Shown piece by piece: positions 15,768-25,793 of a stretch of 64,000 nucleotides of DNA. The notes beneath the pieces were generated by a model. It was given only the letters and a program-made list of their open reading frames with translations, was not told the DNA's origin and did not search any database. Numbering within the stretch: position 1 is the first letter of the stretch; every line of letters begins with the position of its first letter. The translations under genes were made by a program, and so were the position numbers. Source of the DNA: an uncultured Cytophagales bacterium (GTDB lineage Bacteria; Bacteroidota; Bacteroidia; Cytophagales; Thermonemataceae); contig CALEMF010000014.1 in the NCBI GenBank assembly GCA_937911505.1, forward strand, positions 175,004 to 239,003, in the 5' to 3' direction.

Positions 15768-16790
15768 ATGGAATATAGGGAGGAAGAAGACGATTCGCTA
15801 GCACTTTTTGAACATTACAAATTTTACGTAGATAAGGGACAAACCCCCATTCGAATCGATAAGTTTCTAACAGATCGCATTCAGAATGCTACCAGAAGTA
15901 AAGTGCAACACGCGATAGAAGCACAGTTTGTTACTGTCAATGCCCAAGTAGTGAAAGCCAACTACAAGGTAAAACCAGCAGATGAAATAGTAGTCTCTCT
16001 TCCACAACCACCTCGCGACAGTGAAGTAATTCCAGAAAACATTCCACTAGATATCATTTATGAAGATGAATCATTACTAGTAGTCAATAAGCCTGCTGGC
16101 ATGGTAGTACACCCTGCCTACCAAAACTGGACAGGTACATTGGTCAATGCACTTACCTATCACTTCAATAACCTCCCAACTTCACAAAATGGCGAAGGGC
16201 GTCCAGGGTTGGTACATCGTATTGATAAAGATACCTCAGGCTTACTAGTAATTGCTAAGACAGAACAAGCCATGACCCACCTTGCCAAGCAGTTTTACGA
16301 TCACTCTATAGAACGTACCTACTGGGCTTTAGTGTGGGGCGTTCCAGCCCCTTTAAAAGGTACCATTAACGTACATCTAGGAAGAAGCCTTAAAGATAGA
16401 AGAGTAGTAGATGCTTTTGAAGAAGGTGATTACGGAAAGTCTGCCATTACACATTATGAAGTACTTAAAGACCTACGGTATGTTTCATTGGTAAAGTGTA
16501 ACTTAGAAACAGGCAGAACACACCAGATTAGGGCGCACTTTAAGTACATAAAACACCCCTTGTTCAATGATGCTGCTTATGGAGGAGATCGCGTCCTAAA
16601 GGGCACTGTCTTTAATAAGTACAAGCAGTTTGTACAGAATGCTTTTAAGCTACTGCCTCGCCAAGCACTTCATGCCAAAAGTCTTGGATTTGTTCATCCT
16701 GCGACACAGCAACCTATGTACTTTGAAGAACCGCTCCCACAAGATTTTACTAGTGTACTTGAAAAATGGGAAAAGTATGTAAATGAATGA
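15768..16790 (+). CDS. RluA-family 23S rRNA pseudouridine synthase (RluD-like)
   Basis: A 340-residue enzyme that isomerises uridines in large-subunit rRNA. It has an N-terminal S4 RNA-binding domain (RIDKFLTDRI to VKPADEIVVSLP, about 20-80) and a catalytic domain with HRIDKDTSG, where D153 is the nucleophile. LETGRTHQIRAH and the C-terminal ALHAKSLGFVHP are typical. A GTG eight codons upstream overlaps the -7 promoter box, so the ATG at 15768 is chosen. Its end overlaps the start of sprE by eight bases. The RluD type (positions 1911/1915/1917) is the likely target class but is not proven. Confidence 0.92.
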   Translation: MEYREEEDDSLALFEHYKFYVDKGQTPIRIDKFLTDRIQNATRSKVQHAIEAQFVTVNAQVVKANYKVKPADEIVVSLPQPPRDSEVIPENIPLDIIYEDESLLVVNKPAGMVVHPAYQNWTGTLVNALTYHFNNLPTSQNGEGRPGLVHRIDKDTSGLLVIAKTEQAMTHLAKQFYDHSIERTYWALVWGVPAPLKGTINVHLGRSLKDRRVVDAFEEGDYGKSAITHYEVLKDLRYVSLVKCNLETGRTHQIRAHFKYIKHPLFNDAAYGGDRVLKGTVFNKYKQFVQNAFKLLPRQALHAKSLGFVHPATQQPMYFEEPLPQDFTSVLEKWEKYVNE

Positions 16791-19023
16791 TTTTTGCTTA
16801 TATTTCAGAACTCATATTCAACGTAACGTTTACTTGAAAACATCGCTTACATATCTTCTATGGCTTCTTCTTGGTTGTTGCCTCTACCAATGCGCTCCTG
16901 AGGCCACTGGTACAGTAGCAGATGGCTATCACAATACCACTGCACAGTTCAACGGTTATTTCTTAGCAAGAGAAACGATGAAGGAAGCAGAGAACGAAAT
17001 GTTCCAAAATCGAAGGGACAACTACAACCGTATCCTTCCTGTCATCCTTCAGCTTGATACTACAGAACTCAAAGGATTTAATAAAAAAATGGAGGAGTGC
17101 ATTAAAACAGCGGCTTTTGCAATAGAAAGACATCCGAACAGTAAGTGGATCGACGACTGCTACGTATTGGTAGGAAAAGCGAGACATTACCTTGGCGACT
17201 ATGCCAATGCGATTACTACTTATAAGTACGTTAATGGTAATGCCACTGATGATGAAGCGCGCCAAATGGCTTTGATAGAGCTTATGCGAACCTACATACG
17301 GCAAGATAATCTACAAGATGCAGATATTGTCAAGAACTTTCTCAGAAAGAATGGGATAGCGAAAATAAACTTGGATGAATTTTATCAAATACAAGCTCAT
17401 TTTTATAGTAATCGAAAGGATTATGAGCGAATGCAAAAAAGCTTAGCTTTAGCACTACCAGTTATGAGCAGAGGAGAGCGTAAAGCACGTACTCATTTTA
17501 TTCAAGGGCAGCTTCTACAGCGCTTAGGTAATGAAAAAGAAGCTTACCAAAACTATAAAAGAGCCCTTAAAAACAATCCTAGTTATGAACTTCGCTTTTA
17601 TACACAATTAGCGCTACTTATCACACTAGACTTCAAAAAAACCACCTACAAGCGTATTGAAAAAACTTTCAATAAAATGCTTAAAGATGAAAAAAATATA
17701 GATTACCAAGATAAAGTCTATTATGAAATGAGTACTTACGAGTTGAAACGGAATAGACTTTCTAAAGCGGTAGAGTATCTTAAAAAATCTATTGAGGTTA
17801 GTACTTCTAATACAGCACAAAAAGGGTATTCTTTTTTAAGACTTGGTAAACTTCACTTTGAGCGCCTACAAGAGTATGAACTGGCAAAAGCCTATTATGA
17901 CTCGACCATTATGTTTTTGCCTAAAGATGAAGAGAACTATGAAAAGATTGCTAAACGGCAAAAAGTACTTGGAGACTTCGTTGGATACATTACTACTGTG
18001 CAGACAGAAGATAGCCTACAACGAATGGCACAAATGTCTGAAGACGACTTAGAAGCTTTCTTAGACGAAAACCTTACAGTGGAAGTAAAGGCAAAAAGAG
18101 CGCTAGCTAAAGCCGCCCTAGCAAGGCAAAATCGTCCTAATAACCGTATCCCTGGTACATTAGAAGAGCAACGAAACATTCAGAATAGTGGTGGCTTTTA
18201 CTTTGCCAATACTTTTCAAGTTGAGCAAGGAAAGCTAGCCTTCAGGCAGAAGTGGGGCGATAGGGCTTTGACTGATAACTGGCGTGTAGCAGATCGAGCT
18301 GCTTTGATAGATTTCGCCTCTGATACAACAAGTGGCGACTTTAATACTTCCTTGACAGAAGAGGAAATTGAAGCGCAAGCTGTAAAAGATGAAGTAGAAC
18401 GCCTTAAAAAGGAGATAAAAGAGAAAATTCCTCGTACCCAAGAGCAAATCGCTGCCTCTAATAAGCGTATTGAAGACGCTATCTACAATCTTGGTAAAAT
18501 CTATCATTTTCAACTGGAAGAGTACGTAGATGCCCTAAAGACTTACGAAAAACTTCTGACGCGTTTTCCTCAAACTCAATACGAACCAGAGGTCTTATAC
18601 CTACTTTATCTCGCCAGTAAAGAAGTTAATAATCAAACTAAGGTAGAGAAGTATAAGCAATTGGTATTTTCTAAGTATCCAAATTCTACCTATACGCAAT
18701 TAATTAAGAACCCTAATTTTCTTGAAGAGAACAAAGCAAAAGACCAAGAGGCACGTGAACTCTACAGCAAAGCCTATACTTACTATGAGCGGAAAAAGTA
18801 TGCACTTGCACAGAAAAAACTTGAAGAGGTTCGACAAAAATATCCTAATAATACGATTAAAGATAAAATAGATTTCCTCTCTATCCTTTGCTTGGGAAGA
18901 GAAGGTGATATAGCTTCGTATAAAAAGCGATTAGAAGCTTTCAGTACACAGTACCCTGAAAGTGAGCTTACTGCTACGGCTAAAAAGATTATCAAAGATT
19001 TGAATAATGTTCCAAATCCTTAA
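16783..19023 (+). CDS. sprE: Type IX secretion/gliding lipoprotein SprE (PorW)
   Basis: A 746-residue TPR-rich lipoprotein. A hydrophobic signal (about 20-36) ends in a lipobox with Cys38 (LYQCAPE). The mature start contains YHNTTAQFNGYFLARE, a hallmark of SprE/PorW proteins, followed by many TPR units (for example KTYEKLLTRFPQTQYEPEVLYLLY near 590). SprE/PorW is an accessory component needed for T9SS secretion, gliding and, in P. gingivalis, gingipain export. It is linked to the PorK/N rings through its periplasmic TPRs. Here it is in an operon with the pseudouridine synthase (8-base overlap) and PBP1A (12-base gap), 4.2 kb from gldN. Confidence 0.88.
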   Translation: MNDFCLYFRTHIQRNVYLKTSLTYLLWLLLGCCLYQCAPEATGTVADGYHNTTAQFNGYFLARETMKEAENEMFQNRRDNYNRILPVILQLDTTELKGFNKKMEECIKTAAFAIERHPNSKWIDDCYVLVGKARHYLGDYANAITTYKYVNGNATDDEARQMALIELMRTYIRQDNLQDADIVKNFLRKNGIAKINLDEFYQIQAHFYSNRKDYERMQKSLALALPVMSRGERKARTHFIQGQLLQRLGNEKEAYQNYKRALKNNPSYELRFYTQLALLITLDFKKTTYKRIEKTFNKMLKDEKNIDYQDKVYYEMSTYELKRNRLSKAVEYLKKSIEVSTSNTAQKGYSFLRLGKLHFERLQEYELAKAYYDSTIMFLPKDEENYEKIAKRQKVLGDFVGYITTVQTEDSLQRMAQMSEDDLEAFLDENLTVEVKAKRALAKAALARQNRPNNRIPGTLEEQRNIQNSGGFYFANTFQVEQGKLAFRQKWGDRALTDNWRVADRAALIDFASDTTSGDFNTSLTEEEIEAQAVKDEVERLKKEIKEKIPRTQEQIAASNKRIEDAIYNLGKIYHFQLEEYVDALKTYEKLLTRFPQTQYEPEVLYLLYLASKEVNNQTKVEKYKQLVFSKYPNSTYTQLIKNPNFLEENKAKDQEARELYSKAYTYYERKKYALAQKKLEEVRQKYPNNTIKDKIDFLSILCLGREGDIASYKKRLEAFSTQYPESELTATAKKIIKDLNNVPNP

Positions 19024-19035
19024 AACATTATAGAG

Positions 19036-21306
19036 ATGTTAAAAATTGAAAAAGGAAAGTTTTACCAAATTATTAAAGTGCTTTGGATGACCTTTGTTGT
19101 AGGCATCCTCTTAGTATTCCTATTTATCTGGGGAATTGGGGTCAATTTTATGGGATGGTTCGGTGATATGCCTAATCTAGAAGCTTTAGAAAACCCTAAG
19201 AGTGAGCTCTCCTCTTCCATTTATACTACTGATGGCAAGCTGATGGGAAAGTATTATCTTGTCAATCGCTCTCCTGTAGAGTATGAGGAGATTTCTCCTT
19301 ATGTTATCAATGCTTTACTCGCTACTGAAGATATCCGTTTTGAAAATCATTCTGGTATCGACTTTAGAGGTGTATGGCGTGTGATTATTAAAACAGGACT
19401 TTTGAGACAACGTAATGCAGGTGGTGGTAGTACGCTCACCCAGCAGCTTGCTAAAAACCTCTTAAATACGAGGCAGATGAATAAAGGTGCTTTATCCGAC
19501 TTACCCATTGTTGGTACGGTCATCGTAAAGATGAAAGAATGGATGCTCGCTATTCGCCTTGAAAAAAGCTACACAAAAAAAGAGATCATTACGATGTACC
19601 TTAATGAATGTGAGTTTGGAAGTAACAGTTTCGGTATCCAAGCAGCAGGTCGTACTTACTTTAACAAAGATGCTAGTGATCTGAACATTGTGGAAGCTGC
19701 TACGCTTGTAGGTCTTTTAAAGGCACCTACCCGTTATAGTCCTAAACTCAACCCTGAGCGCTCTATTCAAAGAAGAAATATGGTGCTTGCACAGATGAAA
19801 AAATATGATTTTCTCACCGAAAACCAATTCGAACATCACAAGCGCACTCCTATCACACTCGATTATCATCCAGAAACTAATACTACGGGTATTGCTCCTT
19901 ACTTTAGAAATGAGGCTAGGAAGTTTTTGATCAATTGGGCCAAAGAAAAGGGCTATCCCGCTGACTACATTTATACAGGCGGGCTACAAATTTATACAAC
20001 CATTGATTCTCGTGTACAGGCTCATGCAGAAGCAGCCATAGAAGAGCATATGAAAGAGAAGCAGAAGCTTTTTTATACAAGGTGGAAAGGTAAAAACCCT
20101 TGGGTAGATGAATATGGACGGGAAGTAAAAAACTACATCCAACGAGAAGCACGAAAAACAGAGCACTATAGGGTATTGAAGGAAAAGTATGGCGATGATG
20201 AAAAGGCAATCTTTAGAGAGCTGAGTAAACCACGTGCCATGTCTGTTTTTGACTGGAATGCACCCTCTCACGAGAAAGATACCGTTATGAGTCCACTGGA
20301 TTCTATCCGCTACTTCAAACATTTCCTACAAACAGGCTTTATGGCTATGGAACCCAAAACAGGTCAAATTAAAGCTTGGGTAGGTGGTATCAACTATAAG
20401 TATTTTCAGTACGATCATGTAAAGCAAGGAAGAAGGCAGCCTGGCTCAACTTTCAAACCGATTGTATATGCTACCGCACTTGATATGGGTTACACACCTT
20501 GTTACGAAATGGTCGACCGACCCGTGGTATTTGCTGACTGGATACCTAGAAACAGTTATGGAGGCTTCACAGGCGCTTCACTTACATTGAGACGTGCTTT
20601 AGGTCAATCTGTCAACTCTATTGCAGCAGGTCTCATGAAAGAGCTAGGTCCTGACGTTGTTATCAAATACGCTAAGAATTTAGGTATAGAGACACCTTTA
20701 CCACGTGTAGCTTCTATTTGTCTAGGTTCTAGTGCTATCACATTATACGAACTACTTGGTGCCTATTCTGTATTTGCCAATCGAGGCTATTATACTAAGC
20801 CTTGGTTCATCACTAAAATTGTCGATAAGAACGGAAAAGTACTCGAAGAGTTTTCACCTGAGGTGCGGCAAGCTATGAGTGAAGAAACTGCCTACCAAAT
20901 GCTACATATGCTTAAAGCAGCTTTAGAAGCAGGCGGTACTTCTACTTCCTTAAGTGGCTACGGCGGTATCACTATTAGAAATGATATTGGTGCTAAAACA
21001 GGTACCACACAAAACCATGCTGATGCTTGGTTTGTAGGTGTTACGCAAGACTTAGTAGCTGGTGTATGGGTAGGAGGCGACGATATGCACATACGTTTTT
21101 TGAGTATTTACGATGGACAAGGCGCTATGCTCGCCTTACCTGCTTGGGGAAGATTCTTCAAAAGACTCTACGCTGACCCCGAGGCAGTGCATAAAAAACG
21201 TGCTTTTGAAAGACCTGAACGTTTAAAGGTGGAGTTAGATTGTAGTAAAATACAAGACGAAAGGCCCAAGATATCCCGTTACGAAGAGGAAAAAGATAAC
21301 AAATAA
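19036..21306 (+). CDS. mrcA: Penicillin-binding protein 1A (bifunctional transglycosylase/transpeptidase)
   Basis: A 756-residue class A PBP that polymerises and cross-links peptidoglycan. One N-terminal membrane helix (about 14-36) is followed by a GT51 domain with EDIRFENHSGID, GGGSTLTQQLAKNLL and KEIITMYLNE. The transpeptidase domain has STFK (S471), SVN (525-527) and KTGT (K654). It acts on the periplasmic face of the inner membrane. The gene follows sprE by 12 bases and is terminated by a hairpin, closing the rluA-sprE-PBP1A unit. Complete, with all catalytic motifs intact. Confidence 0.95.
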   Translation: MLKIEKGKFYQIIKVLWMTFVVGILLVFLFIWGIGVNFMGWFGDMPNLEALENPKSELSSSIYTTDGKLMGKYYLVNRSPVEYEEISPYVINALLATEDIRFENHSGIDFRGVWRVIIKTGLLRQRNAGGGSTLTQQLAKNLLNTRQMNKGALSDLPIVGTVIVKMKEWMLAIRLEKSYTKKEIITMYLNECEFGSNSFGIQAAGRTYFNKDASDLNIVEAATLVGLLKAPTRYSPKLNPERSIQRRNMVLAQMKKYDFLTENQFEHHKRTPITLDYHPETNTTGIAPYFRNEARKFLINWAKEKGYPADYIYTGGLQIYTTIDSRVQAHAEAAIEEHMKEKQKLFYTRWKGKNPWVDEYGREVKNYIQREARKTEHYRVLKEKYGDDEKAIFRELSKPRAMSVFDWNAPSHEKDTVMSPLDSIRYFKHFLQTGFMAMEPKTGQIKAWVGGINYKYFQYDHVKQGRRQPGSTFKPIVYATALDMGYTPCYEMVDRPVVFADWIPRNSYGGFTGASLTLRRALGQSVNSIAAGLMKELGPDVVIKYAKNLGIETPLPRVASICLGSSAITLYELLGAYSVFANRGYYTKPWFITKIVDKNGKVLEEFSPEVRQAMSEETAYQMLHMLKAALEAGGTSTSLSGYGGITIRNDIGAKTGTTQNHADAWFVGVTQDLVAGVWVGGDDMHIRFLSIYDGQGAMLALPAWGRFFKRLYADPEAVHKKRAFERPERLKVELDCSKIQDERPKISRYEEEKDNK

Positions 21307-21331
21307 CAGATATAACAGATTATATTATTAT

Positions 21332-21360
21332 AAAACTCCCTGCTAACGGGGAGTTTTTTT
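21332..21360 (+). terminator. Rho-independent terminator after PBP1A
   Basis: Stem AAAACTCCC / GGGAGTTTT with an 8-base loop and a run of seven T residues, 25 bases after the stop and just ahead of uvrC. Confidence 0.85.
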
Positions 21361-21377
21361 AATCAATTTTTGGTCTT

Positions 21378-23195
21378 ATGTCTTCTAGCGAACGTATTCA
21401 ACGGCTAAAAAAAATTATTAGCGACCTTCCTACTGCACCTGGTATCTATAAGTTTCTGAATAAAGACCACCAGATTATTTACGTTGGAAAGGCAAAACAA
21501 CTGCGTAATCGTGTAAGCTCCTACTTCACTGATTCAAAGCAACATTCAAGAAAGACGTTACGTCTTGTCTCACAGATACATCATATCGACTTTGTCATTG
21601 TCAACTCAGAGTTGGATGCACTTCTTCTAGAGAACTCACTCATTAAAGAACACCAACCTAAGTACAATATTCTCCTAAAGGACGATAAAACTTATCCTTT
21701 TATTTGTATCACGCGTGAACCCTTTCCAAGAGTAATCGTAAAAAGACGCCCTACCAAGAAAGATGGTAAAGTATACGGTCCGTATTCGAGCGTCAAGGCT
21801 ATGAATGAATTACTTGAGCTTTTCAAAGCTTTATACAAGGTACGTACTTGTCATTACCATCTTTCCGAAGAGAATATCAAAGCTGGGAAGTTTAAGGTGT
21901 GTTTAGAGTATCATATTAACAATTGTAAAGGTGGTTGCGAAGGCCTTCAATCTGAAGAAGATTACCTTAAAGACATTCAGGAAATAGAGAAAATTCTTAA
22001 GGGTAGAACCAGAGAGATCGCAGACTTATTCAAAACAAAGATGCAAGCTTATGCTGAACAATTGGCCTTTGAAAAAGCACAGGCTTATAAGGATAAGCTC
22101 GAAAAACTGAATATCTTCCGAGAAAAAGCCCTAGTGGTGAACACAAGTATTTCTAACCTCATTGTCATTACCATTACAAGCGACGACACACAAGCCTTTA
22201 TCAACATTTTATACGTTAGTGAAGGAGCAGTTACCCTAGCTGATACTTTCGAGGTAGAAAAAAAGCTAGAAGAACCAGAAGAAGATATTGTTCTTTTAGC
22301 GCTCTTTCGTTTTATTGAAAAGTACAAGATTGCTTCATCTGACGTTATTTCAAATATTTCTATCTCTCTTTCGTCAGACAACTACCAATTTTTACAACCT
22401 AAAATTGGTGATAAGAAAAAGTTAATTGATCTCTCTCTTAAGAATGCTCTCTTTGCAAAAAAGGAAAAACTGAAGAAAAAAGAAGCCCAAAAGAGCAACG
22501 AAAAGCACTCGTTTGCTGTGCAAACGCTCAAAAAAGAATTAAGACTTAAAGAGCTACCAATGCATATTGAATGCTTTGATAACTCTAATATACAGGGTAC
22601 ATACCCTGTAGCAGCGATGGTTTGTTTTAAGAACGGCAGGCCTTCTAAGAAAGACTATCGTCATTTTCATATTAAAACTGTTGTAGGTGCAAACGACTTT
22701 GCCTCTATGTATGAAATCGTTACACGTCGTTATAGACGTCTCTTGGAAGAAGCACAGCCACTTCCACAGTTAATCATTATCGATGGGGGAAAAGGTCAAT
22801 TAAGTGCTGCTTGTAATGCCTTAAAAGACCTTACCATATATGGAAGAATTGCAATCGTTGGCATTGCTAAGAAACTTGAGGAAATTTACTTCCCTGAAGA
22901 TTCTGTGCCACTCCATTTAAGCAAGAAATCAGAAGGTTTAAAATTGATACAACGTCTTCGAGATGAAGCACACCGCTTTGCTATTACTTTCCATAGGAAT
23001 GTAAGAAGTAAAAACAGTATACAAACTTTACTTCATGAGGTAGAAGGTATTGGAGAAAAGACTATTGAAAAACTCTTAAAGCATTTTAAAACGATCAAAG
23101 CTATTAAAGAGGCAGATACCAGTACCCTCTATCAACTAGTTGGTAAGGCAAAGGGTGACTTGCTAAAGTCTTTCTTAAAGCAAGAAGAGCGCTGA
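21378..23195 (+). CDS. uvrC: Excinuclease ABC subunit C
   Basis: A 605-residue nucleotide-excision-repair nuclease. Domain order: GIY-YIG domain (APGIYKF, then IIYVGKAK, about 16-40), Cys-containing region (CLEYHINNCKGGCEG), UVR-type UvrB contact (AEQLAFEKAQAYKDKLEKL), RNase H-like endonuclease domain (IECFDNSNIQGTYPVAAMVC to DGGKGQL) and a C-terminal helix-hairpin-helix (VEGIGEKTIEKLLKHF). With UvrA and UvrB it cuts both sides of bulky DNA damage. Complete and typical in length. It has its own short leader after the PBP1A terminator and converges on gldN. Confidence 0.97.
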   Translation: MSSSERIQRLKKIISDLPTAPGIYKFLNKDHQIIYVGKAKQLRNRVSSYFTDSKQHSRKTLRLVSQIHHIDFVIVNSELDALLLENSLIKEHQPKYNILLKDDKTYPFICITREPFPRVIVKRRPTKKDGKVYGPYSSVKAMNELLELFKALYKVRTCHYHLSEENIKAGKFKVCLEYHINNCKGGCEGLQSEEDYLKDIQEIEKILKGRTREIADLFKTKMQAYAEQLAFEKAQAYKDKLEKLNIFREKALVVNTSISNLIVITITSDDTQAFINILYVSEGAVTLADTFEVEKKLEEPEEDIVLLALFRFIEKYKIASSDVISNISISLSSDNYQFLQPKIGDKKKLIDLSLKNALFAKKEKLKKKEAQKSNEKHSFAVQTLKKELRLKELPMHIECFDNSNIQGTYPVAAMVCFKNGRPSKKDYRHFHIKTVVGANDFASMYEIVTRRYRRLLEEAQPLPQLIIIDGGKGQLSAACNALKDLTIYGRIAIVGIAKKLEEIYFPEDSVPLHLSKKSEGLKLIQRLRDEAHRFAITFHRNVRSKNSIQTLLHEVEGIGEKTIEKLLKHFKTIKAIKEADTSTLYQLVGKAKGDLLKSFLKQEER

Positions 23196-23212
23196 TTGAT
23201 CAGCGCTCTTCT
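23183..23212. terminator. Terminator hairpin between convergent uvrC and gldN
   Basis: Perfect 13-bp inverted repeat AGAAGAGCGCTGA / TCAGCGCTCTTCT with a 4-base loop. The left arm contains the last codons and stop of uvrC. T tracts are weak on both sides. Confidence 0.7.
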
Positions 23213-23241
23213 CATATAGATATTTTCAAAAATAGCTTTTA

Positions 23242-24036
23242 TTAGAATTCCCACAGGTTATGCTCAAATTCCATTAGCTCATACTCAATTTCCTGTGACT
23301 TAGCTAGCTCTTCTGTAATGTTCGGATATTGAACGTTAAGGTAATCACCGTCTGGGTTGGATACCTTTATGATTCTAGAAGAAAACAGTCGTAGATCAAA
23401 GGCATCTGCGTAACTCATTTTCCTTCTATTATTATTTTTGTTGTACCAGTAGGCTCTGTTCTCGTTGGAAGAATCATACACTTCACTTAGGTATTCATGT
23501 ACTTCTTTAAATTTCATTTGCGCAATACGTCTGTCTTGAATACCACCTGCGTCGATATTAGGAACAATAAGGGTGAGTGACTGAATATCAAAATACATTC
23601 TCGATCTCTTCTTATCAAAGATTACATCCTCTCTCATCTCTATCAACTCAATGTCACTTCCAAAAAACATATTTGCTGTATCTGGATCTAATGCATCAGG
23701 CGTTGCATTGGCTGCAATAGCAAAGTCTTCATACGTCATTTTCAAGTCCCTCACAAATGCTTGATCTTCTGTCAAAAAGTTTGTTTGATAAGGCGTAAGC
23801 TTTTGACTCTTAAGCCCATCTAATAAAATGTTGGAGAGCACATTCTCTTCATCACTTCTTGCTTTGAAAGGCTTGTTTTGTGGTTCATTGAGATTTATCA
23901 ATCGCCAGATTGTTTTCCTATACATAATATCATCCTCTAGAATAGGATAAACAGAATTAGGATTATAACCCCTTTGTGCAAGAAGGTTTGACGAGAAAGC
24001 AAACACGATTACACAAAATAACAATACTTTTTTCAT
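23242..24036 (-). CDS. gldN: Gliding motility / T9SS protein GldN (PorN)
   Basis: A 264-residue periplasmic protein with a Sec signal (1-20, ending LLAQ). Landmarks are YPILEDDIMYRKTIWRLINLNEPQNKP, DGLKSQKLTPYQ and YSEVYDSS-like segments near the end, as in GldN/PorN. GldN forms the periplasmic ring with lipoprotein GldK that couples the GldL-GldM motor to the outer-membrane translocon. It is last in the gldK-L-M-N order, separated from gldM by 86 bases that contain a strong hairpin. Confidence 0.95.
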   Translation of the reverse strand: MKKVLLFCVIVFAFSSNLLAQRGYNPNSVYPILEDDIMYRKTIWRLINLNEPQNKPFKARSDEENVLSNILLDGLKSQKLTPYQTNFLTEDQAFVRDLKMTYEDFAIAANATPDALDPDTANMFFGSDIELIEMREDVIFDKKRSRMYFDIQSLTLIVPNIDAGGIQDRRIAQMKFKEVHEYLSEVYDSSNENRAYWYNKNNNRRKMSYADAFDLRLFSSRIIKVSNPDGDYLNVQYPNITEELAKSQEIEYELMEFEHNLWEF

Positions 24037-24070
24037 ATCACACCTTGTTTATTCTTACTATTTTTAAATG

Positions 24071-24105
24071 AAGAGCAATAGCCTCACTATGAAGCTATTG
24101 CTCTT
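24071..24105 (-). terminator. Intra-operon hairpin between gldM and gldN
   Basis: Perfect 12-bp inverted repeat AAGAGCAATAGC / GCTATTGCTCTT with an 11-base loop, 17 bases after the gldM stop. The downstream sequence on the minus strand lacks a long T run, so it may be a leaky terminator or an RNA-stability/processing element rather than a full stop. Confidence 0.5.
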
Positions 24106-24122
24106 ACATCAAATACAATGCC

Positions 24123-25730
24123 TTAGTTAATAGGCAAATTAATGATTCTATTGGCTACTTTAGCAGGCAGGAGTTGCCCTCTAAAGTTACTTCTTTGGGC
24201 ATTTTTGATTTGAATACTTAATATATCTCCTCTGTTAGAACTTGCACCAATCTGCCGTAAGTTGGCAGTAGGCCCGACAGCATTTTCTTGTATAGCTTTA
24301 CGTCCTCCTCTTACCAAGGAAGCAGACCACTGATTTACACGGTAGTTAGCTTCTTTAGGCAAGAAGGAAGCAAAATCTGGATCAGGCTTCAGTTGAATCG
24401 TTACTTGTCTAGGTTTCCATCCTCTCTTACCTGTCTGCATCTCTTCTTCCGTAAAACCAGCAATGACAGCGGTAGCAGGAGGAACAGATCTTACTCTAAT
24501 CTTCTCTGTACCAATCGGCTGTCCGCCACTACTCACACTAATAGTCACCGAATTAGCACCCATAGCCGGCACTACGGTTACATCTCCTACTTGTGAGCCT
24601 GGTAAGAACTGTGCACCAGAACCACCAAAAGAAGGCTTATAAGAAGACCCCAAAGCAGGTACAAGTATTTTCAACTCGTTACCACATCCTTCATAAAGCG
24701 CTTGTACCGCTGCAGATTGAATTACCATGGTAGGAGCAATTACTGTATACTCGCCCTCCACTTCGAAGGTTTCATCTTTTTCTGGTAGGCTAATTTTTCC
24801 TTTCCAACTTTTTTTCGTTCCAGCGTTAGAACCACCTGTAGCAGGTATTTTAATAGTTCCAACTCCATCAACTTGTTTAATGGCCTTTCCATTAACAGTC
24901 ATATTAGTTTTTAACTTGGAAGCGCTCGCAAAGAGAAACATTTTCGCTTCGTAACTTTGCCCATTAGCTACGATGTTGGACTCCGCTGTATAGGTAGCTT
25001 GAATTTTATCAAACTTAATTACTTTTCCTTGTGCTTGTGCGCCAAGTTCCTTCAATGCCTCTGCTTCGTAGCGTAATACCTCACTCTGGCAGTAGGTAAG
25101 TACTGCTAAAGCGGCGGCCACAGGAGTCTGTGCAAAACTGGCTTGTGCGAAATTTTTCCCACGCTGCATAGGATCAGGGTTATCAGAATTGTCTTTAGCA
25201 ATCTTATCTAAAGACATTCCAACTTTCTGGTTAATCATTGCTACATACTCATTGAGGTCGTCCTCCAGTTTGTAACCAATGCCACTCTCTGAACCCTCAG
25301 CTCCCACCATCATGGTCTCTACTTTTGTTTCTTCTCTAGCATTTTTGATTTTTCCGGTCTTAGGGTCTCTTCCCCCACCCGCTTTTGTAATCAATTCAGT
25401 TTTGATTTTCTCTATACCTTCTACAAGCGCACGAGAGTCTTCTTTTACTTCTCTGGCTTTTTTGAGGGCTTCCATTCCAGCTTGTAGTGCTTTATTTGCT
25501 TTTCCTGTACTGTCTGCAGTACCTAGCTCATCTACATCTCTCTTTAATGCTACTAAAGTTGAATCGTTAGTAGTCTTAGAAGCTCTTTGTGATCTTTCTA
25601 AAGAGTTATTCAGATATATGAACTTATCTATAATGGATGAGCTAACCTGCAAGGCAAGCATAGCGGTCAATACGATATACATCATATTGATCATCTGCTG
25701 CCTTGGCGTTTCTTTAGGACTTCCAGCCAT
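24123..25730 (-). CDS. gldM: Gliding motility / T9SS motor protein GldM (PorM)
   Basis: A 535-residue protein with one N-terminal transmembrane helix (about 14-34, in MMYIVLTAMLALQVSSS) and a long periplasmic part made of successive domains (helical bundle about 40-220, then Ig-like beta domains). The N-terminal signature GSPKETPRQQMINMMYIV is diagnostic. GldM and GldL form the proton-motive-force-driven rotary motor of the type IX secretion system, GldM reaching through the periplasm to the GldK/GldN ring. It follows gldL by 63 bases. Confidence 0.96.
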   Translation of the reverse strand: MAGSPKETPRQQMINMMYIVLTAMLALQVSSSIIDKFIYLNNSLERSQRASKTTNDSTLVALKRDVDELGTADSTGKANKALQAGMEALKKAREVKEDSRALVEGIEKIKTELITKAGGGRDPKTGKIKNAREETKVETMMVGAEGSESGIGYKLEDDLNEYVAMINQKVGMSLDKIAKDNSDNPDPMQRGKNFAQASFAQTPVAAALAVLTYCQSEVLRYEAEALKELGAQAQGKVIKFDKIQATYTAESNIVANGQSYEAKMFLFASASKLKTNMTVNGKAIKQVDGVGTIKIPATGGSNAGTKKSWKGKISLPEKDETFEVEGEYTVIAPTMVIQSAAVQALYEGCGNELKILVPALGSSYKPSFGGSGAQFLPGSQVGDVTVVPAMGANSVTISVSSGGQPIGTEKIRVRSVPPATAVIAGFTEEEMQTGKRGWKPRQVTIQLKPDPDFASFLPKEANYRVNQWSASLVRGGRKAIQENAVGPTANLRQIGASSNRGDILSIQIKNAQRSNFRGQLLPAKVANRIINLPIN

Positions 25731-25793
25731 ATTCTAAGTTATTTTAAAGTTTAAAGAGTTTTTTTCTATAATATTTTTATTCAATAATCTAGT

